Source: an uncultured bacterium
GTDB lineage: Bacteria > Actinomycetota > Coriobacteriia > Coriobacteriales > Eggerthellaceae
DNA: 14,350 nt
Assembly (NCBI GenBank): GCA_905215035.1
Contig: CAJMOJ010000051.1
Span: 1 to 14,350 of the forward strand
Direction: 5' to 3'
Shown in pieces: positions 7,060-14,063 of this stretch. Position numbers and translations under genes: made by a program. Within the stretch, counting starts at the first letter, position 1. Each line of letters opens with the position of its first letter. Below the pieces are notes generated by a model. That model was not told the origin of the DNA. It saw only the letters and a program-made list of their open reading frames with translations, and made no database searches.

Positions 7060-7409
7060 GTCTTAATGCCTCTCATCGCTACCAGTAACTGCTATTGATG
7101 ATTCTTAAATTCTTACATATCTTAAACGAGTTTCTTATCTAACTCTACCTGTTTACTATACATGTATACTAAACTCGTAAACACGCTCTTGGAGTGGGAA
7201 GTATATTTCAAAACAATCAAGCTGATCTGGTTTTTAGTTTAGTTTGATTTTGATCTGATCGAGCTCTCGTTTGGTTTGATCGTGCTTTGATTTTGGTTTG
7301 GTTTGGCTCTTGTTTGATCAAGCTTGGCTTAGCTTAATCTGACTTGACTTGGATTAGAGGCAAGACTCGGGCAAGAGGCGAGGGTTTACGAGAGGAGAAG
7401 GGGGATACC
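7060..7409. promoter_or_regulatory. Divergent control region between tetR and the 7-TM gene pair
   Basis: This 350-base gap has two parts. At 7120-7180 are nested dyads, including the 24-bp palindrome listed separately and an outer pair ACGAGTTT (7126-7133) / AAACTCGT (7171-7178). At 7225-7340 there is a T/G-rich, low-complexity leader on the plus strand with five TTTGAT copies (7243, 7249, 7275, 7286, 7313) and the run TTTGGTTTGGTTTGG-like at about 7294-7307. Candidate -10 boxes TATACT (7165-7170, plus) and TATAGT (7160-7155, minus) sit inside the palindrome, but their -35 boxes are poor. The frame of the 7-TM gene is open from 7344, but the real start is at 7410. Confidence 0.5.
7151..7174. 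promoter_or_regulatory. Probable TetR operator, 24-bp palindrome
   Basis: The arms GTTTAcTATACA and TGTATAcTAAAC pair at 22 of 24 positions. Only the symmetric sixth base from each end mismatches, and the central 12 bases are perfectly self-complementary. The size, symmetry and location, 92 bases upstream of a divergent tetR, are what is expected of a TetR-family operator. Binding is inferred. Confidence 0.65.
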
Positions 7410-8180
7410 ATGGATATGGGGTATACGGTTGAGACAGTTCTTGGCCACTTTAATGATTTCGATCCGGTGCTGCTTGCTAGTTACGCAGTCACCATGTTGT
7501 GTTTTGTGATTTACTACACTGCAGCAATCATCAGAGGCTTTAAAGAAAAACATTGTGGCATGCCTTGGCAAACCAACATGTGGAACATGTCAAACGATTT
7601 TTGTTTTGTGTTCCTTGGGTTTGCCCTTTGGTGGACGCCAGGTCTTGCTACCAATCATTGGTTTACCCACATAATTTGGGTTGGCATGGTGCTGTGGTTT
7701 ATTGCGGAACTCATTACGCATTGGCAGTCTATCAAGTGGGATCTCGATGAGATTTTCCCTCGTGCAAAAAAGAGAAGTACCGCTATTGCACTCTATATTG
7801 GTGCGCAAGTGGTGGTTGTAGGCCTCTATTATTGGCTCTGGGTCACCATTAACGATCCGCTCGTACAAATTATGATTGCAACGACAGTAGTGGGATGCAC
7901 GTTGTTTATGCCCATTTTGCTTTCTGTCCGTGAATCAACACGGGGTATTTCAGCGTGGAGTTTGTGGTCGGTATTGATCGCACAGATTGCTTGGTGGTTC
8001 TTTGCTCTTCCAGCGATGGATGCAAACTTCTCTAACTTCTATACCTACTTCTTTGGTGTTTGTGCTTGTGCATGCGGTATTGGATCGCTCATCAGGTACT
8101 ACCAGTTGAAAAAAGAAGAAAATGCCGATGGGGTTATCGTTGCTGAGACTGTTGAAGAGGTTGTGGTAGCAAACGACTAG
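7410..8180 (+). CDS. Seven-helix Trp-rich membrane protein A (paralogous to the next gene)
   Basis: 256 residues from the ATG at 7410, chosen because AAGGGGGA sits just upstream; upstream in-frame codons to 7344 look like leader. Seven hydrophobic segments lie at about 20-41, 62-80, 86-104, 123-144, 151-171, 178-198 and 205-226, with a basic then acidic C-terminal tail. The protein is rich in Trp and aromatic residues. It shares with its neighbour a spaced signature Cys49-x8-Trp58-x4-Asp63-Phe-x-Phe, Trp74 (Asp+11), a Glu in helix 3 (Glu100), and VTINDP (145-150). A conserved acidic residue within helix 2 suggests a channel, transport or membrane-enzyme role, but I do not recognise the family. 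It is probably co-transcribed with the next gene (83-base gap) and controlled by the divergent TetR. Confidence 0.85.
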   Translation: MDMGYTVETVLGHFNDFDPVLLASYAVTMLCFVIYYTAAIIRGFKEKHCGMPWQTNMWNMSNDFCFVFLGFALWWTPGLATNHWFTHIIWVGMVLWFIAELITHWQSIKWDLDEIFPRAKKRSTAIALYIGAQVVVVGLYYWLWVTINDPLVQIMIATTVVGCTLFMPILLSVRESTRGISAWSLWSVLIAQIAWWFFALPAMDANFSNFYTYFFGVCACACGIGSLIRYYQLKKEENADGVIVAETVEEVVVAND

Positions 8181-8263
8181 AAACTAGAAGCAACTTAAGA
8201 GATCGACAAAGGCAAGGCGCTAAGAAGTACGAAATAAGAGGAAAATAGTAGGAGAGAGTTACT

Positions 8264-9040
8264 ATGTATACAATAGCGGAGGGCATGGCTAACGTTTGGG
8301 CCGATCAAACCATGATCGTTATTGCCGCATTTATCACGTATGGGTTTGGCTTTTTGCAATATGGTTGCAGTATGTGGATGCAAGTAAAAAATAAGCAGTG
8401 CCCATTTTATTTCTGGATGCATTGTTGGTATTTTGGTCACGATTTCACTTTTGCCTTCATTTGCTTTAACCAATGGTTCTTCCAAATTGATTGGTGGCTT
8501 TGGAAAGTGCTTTGTATTGGCTGCATGATTTTTGTTGGTATTGAGATTTTCAGTTTGTATCAGACAGTCAAGAATGAACGTCAAGAAGTGTTTGGTATCT
8601 TTACTTATGGACGCCCTGTATCAAAAAAGACAGCATGGGCTTTAGGACTACTTGGGTTTGCAATAGGTGCATTGCTCTTCCAGGCAATTCGTGTGACGAT
8701 TGGTGATCCTTTATGTCTCTTCCTTATGATGTCAACAAACGCTATTCTTGCTTTGATGGTCCAGCGTCGTTTTACAGAGGTTGCACATTACCAGCCGGGC
8801 ATGAAGTTCTTGGCAGTATTTACCTTATTGGGCACAATCTTCACGTTCTGCCCTAAGGGTATTGGTTTTTTTGCAAGCGTGGTCGACCCGTTAAATAATC
8901 CGTTTTTCTTTGCAGTAGGTGCACTTTGCGTGATCAGTTCTATTCGTGCAATTTATCTTGCTTGGAAGTTTGATAAACCTGATTGGAGAGAACTGACAGC
9001 ACAAGAAGGGCGAGAGGTACTAACAACACAGGAGTGCTAG
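8264..9040 (+). CDS. Seven-helix Trp-rich membrane protein B (paralogous to the previous gene)
   Basis: 258 residues, with ATG about seven bases after AGGAGAG. The seven-helix plan and near-equal length match the previous gene. Aligned landmarks are Cys46-x8-Trp55-x4-Asp60-Phe-x-Phe, Trp71, Glu94 in helix 3, and VTIGDP (144-149), offset by only one to six residues from the partner. Overall identity otherwise looks low, so the duplication is old and the two have probably diverged into subunits or substrate variants. It has extra Cys/His near helix 2 (CPFYFWMHCWYFGHDF) not matched in the partner, which could bind a metal or haem; that is speculation. It is the last gene before a strong terminator. 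Family and function are unknown. Confidence 0.85.
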   Translation: MYTIAEGMANVWADQTMIVIAAFITYGFGFLQYGCSMWMQVKNKQCPFYFWMHCWYFGHDFTFAFICFNQWFFQIDWWLWKVLCIGCMIFVGIEIFSLYQTVKNERQEVFGIFTYGRPVSKKTAWALGLLGFAIGALLFQAIRVTIGDPLCLFLMMSTNAILALMVQRRFTEVAHYQPGMKFLAVFTLLGTIFTFCPKGIGFFASVVDPLNNPFFFAVGALCVISSIRAIYLAWKFDKPDWRELTAQEGREVLTTQEC

Positions 9041-9080
9041 GCGCGCGAGTTATGTATATTGCATTTATTGCGTATTGAAA

Positions 9081-9116
9081 ACAGTACTGCTTATTACAAC
9101 AGTACTGTTTATTACA
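9081..9116. repeat. 18-bp tandem duplication containing CAGTACTG palindromes
   Basis: The units acagtactgcttattaca (9081-9098) and acagtactgtttattaca (9099-9116) differ by one base. Each contains the 8-bp palindrome CAGTACTG; in the second copy it extends to the perfect 12-mer AACAGTACTGTT (9098-9109). It lies between the last 7-TM gene and the terminator. Confidence 0.75.
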
Positions 9117-9117
9117 A

Positions 9118-9144
9118 AAGAAGGCTCCTAAAAGGAGCCTTCTT
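9118..9144. terminator. Bidirectional intrinsic terminator
   Basis: A perfect 11-bp stem aagaaggctcc / ggagccttctt encloses a 5-base loop taaaa. On the minus strand the stem runs on into TTTTGT, a good T-tract; on the plus strand the Ts are inside the stem (TTCTT) only. It lies between convergent units and probably ends both the 7-TM pair and the surface-protein unit. Confidence 0.85.
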
Positions 9145-9151
9145 AATGACG

Positions 9152-9199
9152 TATCGAGTGGCGCGATTATCGAGTGATGCGATTATCAAGTCACGCAAT
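9152..9199. repeat. 16-bp imperfect tandem repeat, three copies
   Basis: The units are tatcgagtggcgcgat (9152), tatcgagtgatgcgat (9168) and tatcaagtcacgcaat (9184). The first two differ at two bases; the third is more diverged. The array ends exactly where the stop codon of the 33-codon minus-strand ORF begins. No coding role is seen. Confidence 0.75.
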
Positions 9200-9301
9200 T
9201 TACATGTGATCTAAGAATCTGTAATCGTTCCTATTTCCGTAGCGATTTCTTAGTACTTCTTTTTGTCTAAGCTCTCGTCCAATCTCTTGCTCAATCGACA
9301 T
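9200..9301 (-). CDS. Possible 33-residue small protein, stop/start-coupled to the surface protein gene
   Basis: The stop codon of the large surface-protein gene (TAA, 9303-9301) shares its last base with an ATG (TAATG), opening a frame of 33 residues that begins MSIEQEIGRELRQKEVL and ends DHM before TAA at 9202-9200. The peptide is highly charged, Arg/Glu/Asn-rich, amphipathic and cytosolic in look, with no cysteines or helix-spanning hydrophobic run. No separate strong ribosome site is visible, so translation would depend on coupling from the upstream gene. A terminator follows about 56 bases later. The TAATG overlap and soluble-protein-like composition are the only support, and a chance ORF of this size is possible. 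Confidence 0.4.
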   Translation of the reverse strand: MSIEQEIGRELRQKEVLRNRYGNRNDYRFLDHM

Positions 9302-12300
9302 TATCGATCAGAGTTCTTTTTCTTTCGCATCCAGGCAATCGCTGCAAAAAGTACCAGTGCGCATATGATTACTAAGGGCAGCCAGTTGATATTGGCCTGG
9401 CCGCTTTGATCCTTATTGGTCAAAGGAGTTTCTTCGTTGTCAATTGATTGCTGTACCGATGCGACTTCTGCAAGGGCGTTTTCTGCTTCTGCGGAAAGAA
9501 GGGAAGCCTCATCAGAAGCCTGTGCATTTTTCTCGTTTCCAAGACCGTTTTCAAGACCAGATTGGTTGCTGTGTTGCGCTGCTACTGCTGTGACCACACC
9601 GAGTCTGTTAGCTGAATTGATAGTGGAACTGGTGGCAGAGTTGGTGGTAGAAGTGGTGGGACGAGCATTGCCAGTAGTAGAGCCAGCAGTAGACGAGTTT
9701 TGTCCAGGCTGAAGGGGCTGAGGGGTTTCTGTTGAAGGGTTATCCGAAGGTGTTTCTGTTGAGGTGTTGTCTCCAGAAGGTTTTTCGGAAGGTTTTTCCG
9801 TGGATGGATTATCTTCAGAAGGTTTGTTGGGGTCATCACCAGGAAGACTTGGATCAGGTTTGTTTTCCTCGTCTGTTGAGGGGTTGTCGTTGGTGATGAT
9901 CTCTATAAGCTCATCAAGGGCTTTTTTGGCGTTGATGAGTGATTCAAGGGTTGGTTCTTCGGTAGCAAGGACATCATTTCCTTGTGCGATGGCAGCTTGG
10001 AGATTGTCCCACTGCTCGTGAGCACCGTATGTTTCTTCATCAAGACTTTCAGCGGCTTTTACACTTTTATCAAGAGCGAGTAACGCCTGGAAAACTTCAT
10101 GCTCATTTGCAATATCGCCAATAAGTTGTCGCAAGGTGTAATAGCGATTGTATTGTGTGACGATGGCTTTATGATCAATGCGGATTTCTTGTTCTTGCAT
10201 GGCGTCAAGAAACGCATCAAGCAAAGCTTCGTCAAAACCGCACATGAGCATAAACTCAGACGAAGGAGCGTTTTCAGTATCGGTGTTTCCATCGCTATTT
10301 TGAACAAACCCAGAAAGTCCCGCTAAATAGCCTACTTGTTGATCAAGATCAGAAGCGGTGATGGTCTCTGCAGTAATACCCAATTCATCTAAAATAGCTC
10401 GAATGTGTGCGCCGCGTTCTGTGTTAGATCCCAAATTATAAAGAAGGACTTTTTGAGGATCAGCTTGCACTTCAACGGTAAGCGCATCGCTATAAAACGT
10501 GCTATCTGGGTTAAAGGTCATCAGGCAAAGACACAGTTTTTGTCCAGCTACAAGATGAGCGTTGGATACATCAAACGTGATCTCACCAGGGGTCACTAAA
10601 AATTGACTTGCAAGTGCATCCTGATAGTCGCTAGATGGGGTGCCATCTTCACGTACGGGCACAATTCGAGCAACATTGATCAGGCGGTCTGCAAAGGCAG
10701 GATTTTCTGCCTTGATCGTGAAGGTAACCTTAGTGCTCTCAGGAGTAATCTTGTCGTGACATGTGACGGTAAAGCGTGGATCAGAGGAAGGTTCTTCTGT
10801 GGTGTCATCTTCAATAGTGATTGGTTTTGATTGAGCGATAACCTCACCATTTACCAGCACAAAAAGAACAATGGTAGTGTCTTTTTCTAATGCTTTTGTT
10901 GGAGTGAACTCAAAAGAACTTGGTGTACTTAGGTTGGTTTTTATACCAAGAGGAGTTCCTTTATCAAAGGCGATGGGCTCATCGGCAGTGAATGATTTTG
11001 CAAGCAGAAGCGCTCCTTCGGGTACGTTACCCTGTAGCGAAACCGGGATAGTGGTGCTTGCTGTTGTGAGCGCGCCTGCGATATCAATAGTGAGAGGATC
11101 TTGATCTTCTGAATCTTTGTTATCGGCAACAATGGGGATAGCTTCAGAAATATAATCACGCCACATAGATTGACTATCTTGACGGATTGCATCAGGGAGG
11201 CGCAATTTGATTACCAGATAGTTGCCTTCTTTGAGCTGTGCACTCTCATTGATGTTTAGAGAAAGCTCGCCACAGGTTTGGTCCTTGCGCGTGTCGTTGT
11301 AAAACACAGAGGAGATAGGAGTGTCTTCGAGATCCTCATCGGTATAACCGTTTTCCGCAAGTGCGGCATCAATCTGGTAAACCGATACAACACAGAAGTA
11401 TTCTGAACCGAGTTCTGCATACCCTTCGTCATAGTCAGCCATGATCTGAACGGTCTTATCGTTTACCTGAATGGAATCTTGTCTAAAGCTTACTTGGGGC
11501 GTTTTAAGCGACCATGCGGGTCGTGCGCCAACTTCTAAAACATTTGATGTGGCACTCAGATCATCAGCCGAAAGAACGGCTTGCACTTTGTAGCCTGCTT
11601 TAAGTGGTTTGCTTACTGAAACACCTAGCGTGCCAGAATGAGAGGAGTAGTTAGAGATGCTTCCTGATGCGATAACTTCTGCCTGCTCTACATCAAGCTC
11701 ATCGCCCATAAATTGATAGAGTGTATAGGTTACATTCTTTGCGTACTCATCTGCACTCCAGGTAAGGTTGGTGTAGAGATCACCTTCAGTAAAAGCAACA
11801 TCGGCAGGAGATAGCGATGCGGTGGGTGCTTTTGCTTCATGGGTGACCGCTATTGGCTCAGAGGCGGCATAGATAGTAGAGCCATAGTCGGTCGCAAGAA
11901 ATGCGACAACATAATCGCGACGCAAACCTGAGATCGAAACCGTATTTTCTCCACGGAGAGGATCTTGAATAGAGCCGATAGCGTTCTGAGAACCCCATTC
12001 AGTGTTTTTTGGCTCATTGAACTGACGAAGGCTCAGGTGTGCTCCTGCGGGAATATCGCAATTGATGGTCACCGTTACAGTTGAAGATGTTTTGGCGATG
12101 GGTCCTTCAATAACAATATCGCCTTGTGTTGTTTCTGAGGTTACTACAAGAGGTGCAGACTGAGCCATAACTGAGCCGGCTTGCATGAGAAAGGCGACCG
12201 CATAATCTCCTGGGTTGAGCGTCACTGTTGAAGGAATAGTTACCGTATGCGTTCCATCTGTAGCAGGGACGCTTGCGATAAATTTGCCTCCTTGGGTTGT

Positions 12301-13668
12301 GGTCTCTTCGCCTTCGCTATAGAGCTTTACCATCAGCATGCTATTACTATCGGTAGGAACATGAGAGAGGGCGTAAGTGATGGTTTGAGATGATGGTGTT
12401 AAGACATCATTAGTACTAATAGCTGGAGTTAACACAATAGGTTTGGCATCTTTGCTAACAAGTACCGAATCATCGGGTTTATCTGCAGTGTAGTCGTGGC
12501 TTGCCGGAATTGGGCTAGGGGCAAGATCGCCTAAGTATTGTGTGGTGTAGACCAGTGCGCGTACTCGTTTTCCTTCGGTGAGGGGAGTAGAGAAGGTGAT
12601 CTCTTTATTGGTGAAAGGCTCGTAGACATCTTCAGAATAGAGACGTGTTTGTTCGGTCTCTTCAAAGTCGTAATCTGAGGGAGTGATGTTGGCGTCATAT
12701 TCCACAACAGTAATATGGATTTGTAAAGCAGAGCTGGATCCACGAGATTTTTTGGCAATCTCAAAGAGGCGATCATCTCCCGTGAGATTAAGATGGAGTG
12801 CGGTAGCACCTACTGGTAGTGACTCTTCTACAATAGTGACATCAGGGAACTCATAGAGAGCAACAGTTTCTCCCGTTTCATTGACAATCTCAATACTGGG
12901 TGCTGGTTTGACGATAGGCCATGCATCGGCTGAGGTAGTGTCAGAAAATTGCAGGTAAGCAATAATGACGTATGATTCTGGATGCTCAATTGCGGAAAAG
13001 ACAGATTCATTGAAAGTGATGTCAACCACATCGCCATTTTTGACATTATATTTTGTGAAAAGACGTTTACCAAAGCGATTGATGTCATCAGAGTCAACAT
13101 AATCTGAACCAAATGAGAGTGTCTTTGGCCACGCAATGACTGAGAGGGTAGCGGAAGGTACCGCTTCATGTAGCGTTACCGTAGCTGTTGCATTGCGATC
13201 AGTGGTCAAAAACTGGCTGTTTTTGCTTGGGGTATCAATCTGGATGTATGATCCGTTGAGAAGATCAGCTCGCTTGAGCGGAGTTGATGCTTCGTTGGTG
13301 TTTTCCGTGGGCTCTTCGGCGGTGCTCGAAGTGTCTACGGTGTTGGTTTCACTGACAGGTTTTTCGGTGGACTCATTAACGATCTCGCTGGTGGCAGTAG
13401 GTTCGTTGGTGGTTTCATCGATGGGTTCGTCGGTAGACTCACTAACAGCCTCGCTCGTGATAGTAGGTTCGTTGGCGGGTTCGCCAATAGTTTCATTGGT
13501 GGTAGTAGGTTCGTCGGTGGAATTTGCATATGCTTGTATGGGGAGACAGGTGCTTACCAGTAAACACGCAAGCATGATAGAGACGATTTTCTCCATCAGC
13601 GCTCTATGGTTGAGCGATGCCTGTATGAACGATACGCAAGCTCCTTCCTTGTTGAATGGTAACTGCAA
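9301..13668 (-). CDS. Large cell-surface protein: Ig-like repeats, DUF3783-like, FIVAR-like, Pro/Ser stalk, C-terminal membrane anchor
   Basis: 1455 residues. The start is TTG at 13668 with AGGAGG (13679-13674) five bases upstream; the inner ATG (Met25) has no good ribosome site. The long signal peptide has its hydrophobic core at about 28-44 and the cleavage motif AYA at 46-48. Residues 49-130 are a Thr/Ser/Glu/Pro-rich low-complexity region with a 22-residue repeat. About 135-1065 consist of roughly eight beta-sandwich-like units of 90-120 residues, each ending in a strand such as GDYAVAFL, DYVVAFLA or GYKVQAVL followed by a polar turn. About 1070-1195 match DUF3783 (KVLLYNLG...LMCGF..ALLDAFLDAM...KAIVTQYNRYYTLRQLI..I..EHE). 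About 1198-1258 look like a FIVAR domain (YGAHEQWDNLQAAIAQG). A Pro/Ser/Glu/Asp stalk (1260-1325) and Ser/Thr spacer precede a transmembrane helix (about 1429-1448) and the tail RKKKNSDR. There is no LPXTG motif, so anchoring is by membrane. It is an adhesin or scaffold by architecture; the ligand is unknown. Confidence 0.88.
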   Translation of the reverse strand: MQLPFNKEGACVSFIQASLNHRALMEKIVSIMLACLLVSTCLPIQAYANSTDEPTTTNETIGEPANEPTITSEAVSESTDEPIDETTNEPTATSEIVNESTEKPVSETNTVDTSSTAEEPTENTNEASTPLKRADLLNGSYIQIDTPSKNSQFLTTDRNATATVTLHEAVPSATLSVIAWPKTLSFGSDYVDSDDINRFGKRLFTKYNVKNGDVVDITFNESVFSAIEHPESYVIIAYLQFSDTTSADAWPIVKPAPSIEIVNETGETVALYEFPDVTIVEESLPVGATALHLNLTGDDRLFEIAKKSRGSSSALQIHITVVEYDANITPSDYDFEETEQTRLYSEDVYEPFTNKEITFSTPLTEGKRVRALVYTTQYLGDLAPSPIPASHDYTADKPDDSVLVSKDAKPIVLTPAISTNDVLTPSSQTITYALSHVPTDSNSMLMVKLYSEGEETTTQGGKFIASVPATDGTHTVTIPSTVTLNPGDYAVAFLMQAGSVMAQSAPLVVTSETTQGDIVIEGPIAKTSSTVTVTINCDIPAGAHLSLRQFNEPKNTEWGSQNAIGSIQDPLRGENTVSISGLRRDYVVAFLATDYGSTIYAASEPIAVTHEAKAPTASLSPADVAFTEGDLYTNLTWSADEYAKNVTYTLYQFMGDELDVEQAEVIASGSISNYSSHSGTLGVSVSKPLKAGYKVQAVLSADDLSATSNVLEVGARPAWSLKTPQVSFRQDSIQVNDKTVQIMADYDEGYAELGSEYFCVVSVYQIDAALAENGYTDEDLEDTPISSVFYNDTRKDQTCGELSLNINESAQLKEGNYLVIKLRLPDAIRQDSQSMWRDYISEAIPIVADNKDSEDQDPLTIDIAGALTTASTTIPVSLQGNVPEGALLLAKSFTADEPIAFDKGTPLGIKTNLSTPSSFEFTPTKALEKDTTIVLFVLVNGEVIAQSKPITIEDDTTEEPSSDPRFTVTCHDKITPESTKVTFTIKAENPAFADRLINVARIVPVREDGTPSSDYQDALASQFLVTPGEITFDVSNAHLVAGQKLCLCLMTFNPDSTFYSDALTVEVQADPQKVLLYNLGSNTERGAHIRAILDELGITAETITASDLDQQVGYLAGLSGFVQNSDGNTDTENAPSSEFMLMCGFDEALLDAFLDAMQEQEIRIDHKAIVTQYNRYYTLRQLIGDIANEHEVFQALLALDKSVKAAESLDEETYGAHEQWDNLQAAIAQGNDVLATEEPTLESLINAKKALDELIEIITNDNPSTDEENKPDPSLPGDDPNKPSEDNPSTEKPSEKPSGDNTSTETPSDNPSTETPQPLQPGQNSSTAGSTTGNARPTTSTTNSATSSTINSANRLGVVTAVAAQHSNQSGLENGLGNEKNAQASDEASLLSAEAENALAEVASVQQSIDNEETPLTNKDQSGQANINWLPLVIICALVLFAAIAWMRKKKNSDR
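13342..13473 (-). repeat. In-frame 66-bp (22-residue) tandem repeat in the surface protein
   Basis: Residues 66-87 and 88-109 of the surface protein align as NEPT-x-TSE-xV-xEST-x-x-P-x-x-ET. They encode a Thr/Ser/Glu/Pro-rich spacer just after the signal peptide, and a partial earlier unit precedes them. Such in-frame repeats commonly vary in copy number between strains. Confidence 0.65.
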
Positions 13669-14063
13669 AATACCCTCCTGTTCTTAAAATGTTAGATACG
13701 GATAACTTTTTGTCACATCAAAAGTTATCCTAAATTAACTTTTGCCAGAATTTGAATCGGCGGACGGTATAACGCAATTGTTGTTGCGATTGTTGCGATT
13801 GCATTGGTGATTTTAGATCTCAAGGAAGGAATGCGATATTTCATAGGGCGTGAGAAGAGGGGGGCGATGTTGTTTCGAGGATCTTCGTCCCATCGCGCGG
13901 GTTTCTGTATGGTCACAAATCATCGACCGATCATTTGCAAATTACATGCAGCATTCCTCGCTGGCGATTGCTTATTCTAGAATCAAGGCTGATCAGACAG
14001 TTACATTTTTAGCAACGCGCGGGTGAGCTCTACATGAAGCAAATCGGAAGAACAGAGGGAAAA
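13669..14063. promoter_or_regulatory. Divergent intergenic region surface protein / brnQ
   Basis: The proximal 60 bases hold the surface-gene promoter candidate and AAAAGTTA boxes (listed separately). At 13781-13798 a 9-bp unit ttgttgcga is tandemly doubled. A plus-strand frame at about 13755-13980 (IGGRYNAIVVAIVAIALVIL, then DLKEGMRYFIGREKRG) has a helix-like start but no initiation codon or ribosome site, so I do not call it; it might be a gene relic. ATTCTAGAAT (13974-13983) is a 10-bp palindrome. No T-box signature or other riboswitch is recognised before brnQ. Confidence 0.4.
13693..13743 (-). promoter_or_regulatory. Surface-protein promoter with three TAACTTTT/AAAAGTTA boxes
   Basis: Minus-strand TTGATG (13721-13716), 17 bases, then TATCTA (13698-13693) form a plausible -35/-10 pair, 25 bases before the TTG start codon. 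GGATAACTTTT (13700-13710) and AAAAGTTATCC (13720-13730) form a perfect 11-bp inverted repeat with a 9-base loop over this promoter. A third box TAACTTTT (13736-13743) pairs with the second. The spacing suggests a dimeric regulator operator with cooperative sites; the regulator is unknown. The hairpin could alternatively act in RNA. Confidence 0.5.

Noticed and set aside
7344..7409. 22-residue N-terminal extension of 7-TM protein A
   Set aside because: It is purine-rich leader sequence; AAGGGGGA before the ATG at 7410 decides the start, and the paralogue has no such extension.
9081..9199. CRISPR array
   Set aside because: The short units are directly adjacent with no unique spacers, and no cas genes are present.
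13136..13687. 183-codon plus-strand ORF opposite the surface gene
   Set aside because: A Val/Ser-rich shadow of the Thr/Ser/Glu/Pro repeat on the coding strand, with no independent support.
13725..13916. 63-codon minus-strand ORF upstream of the surface gene
   Set aside because: No ribosome site, and its end runs through the AAAAGTTA promoter boxes; it resembles no known protein.
13755..13980. Plus-strand open frame with a hydrophobic start before brnQ
   Set aside because: No start codon or ribosome site at its beginning and no recognisable family; at most a relic.
13900..14063. T-box riboswitch before brnQ
   Set aside because: No GGTGGNACCGCG-type antiterminator motif or terminator hairpin is visible.
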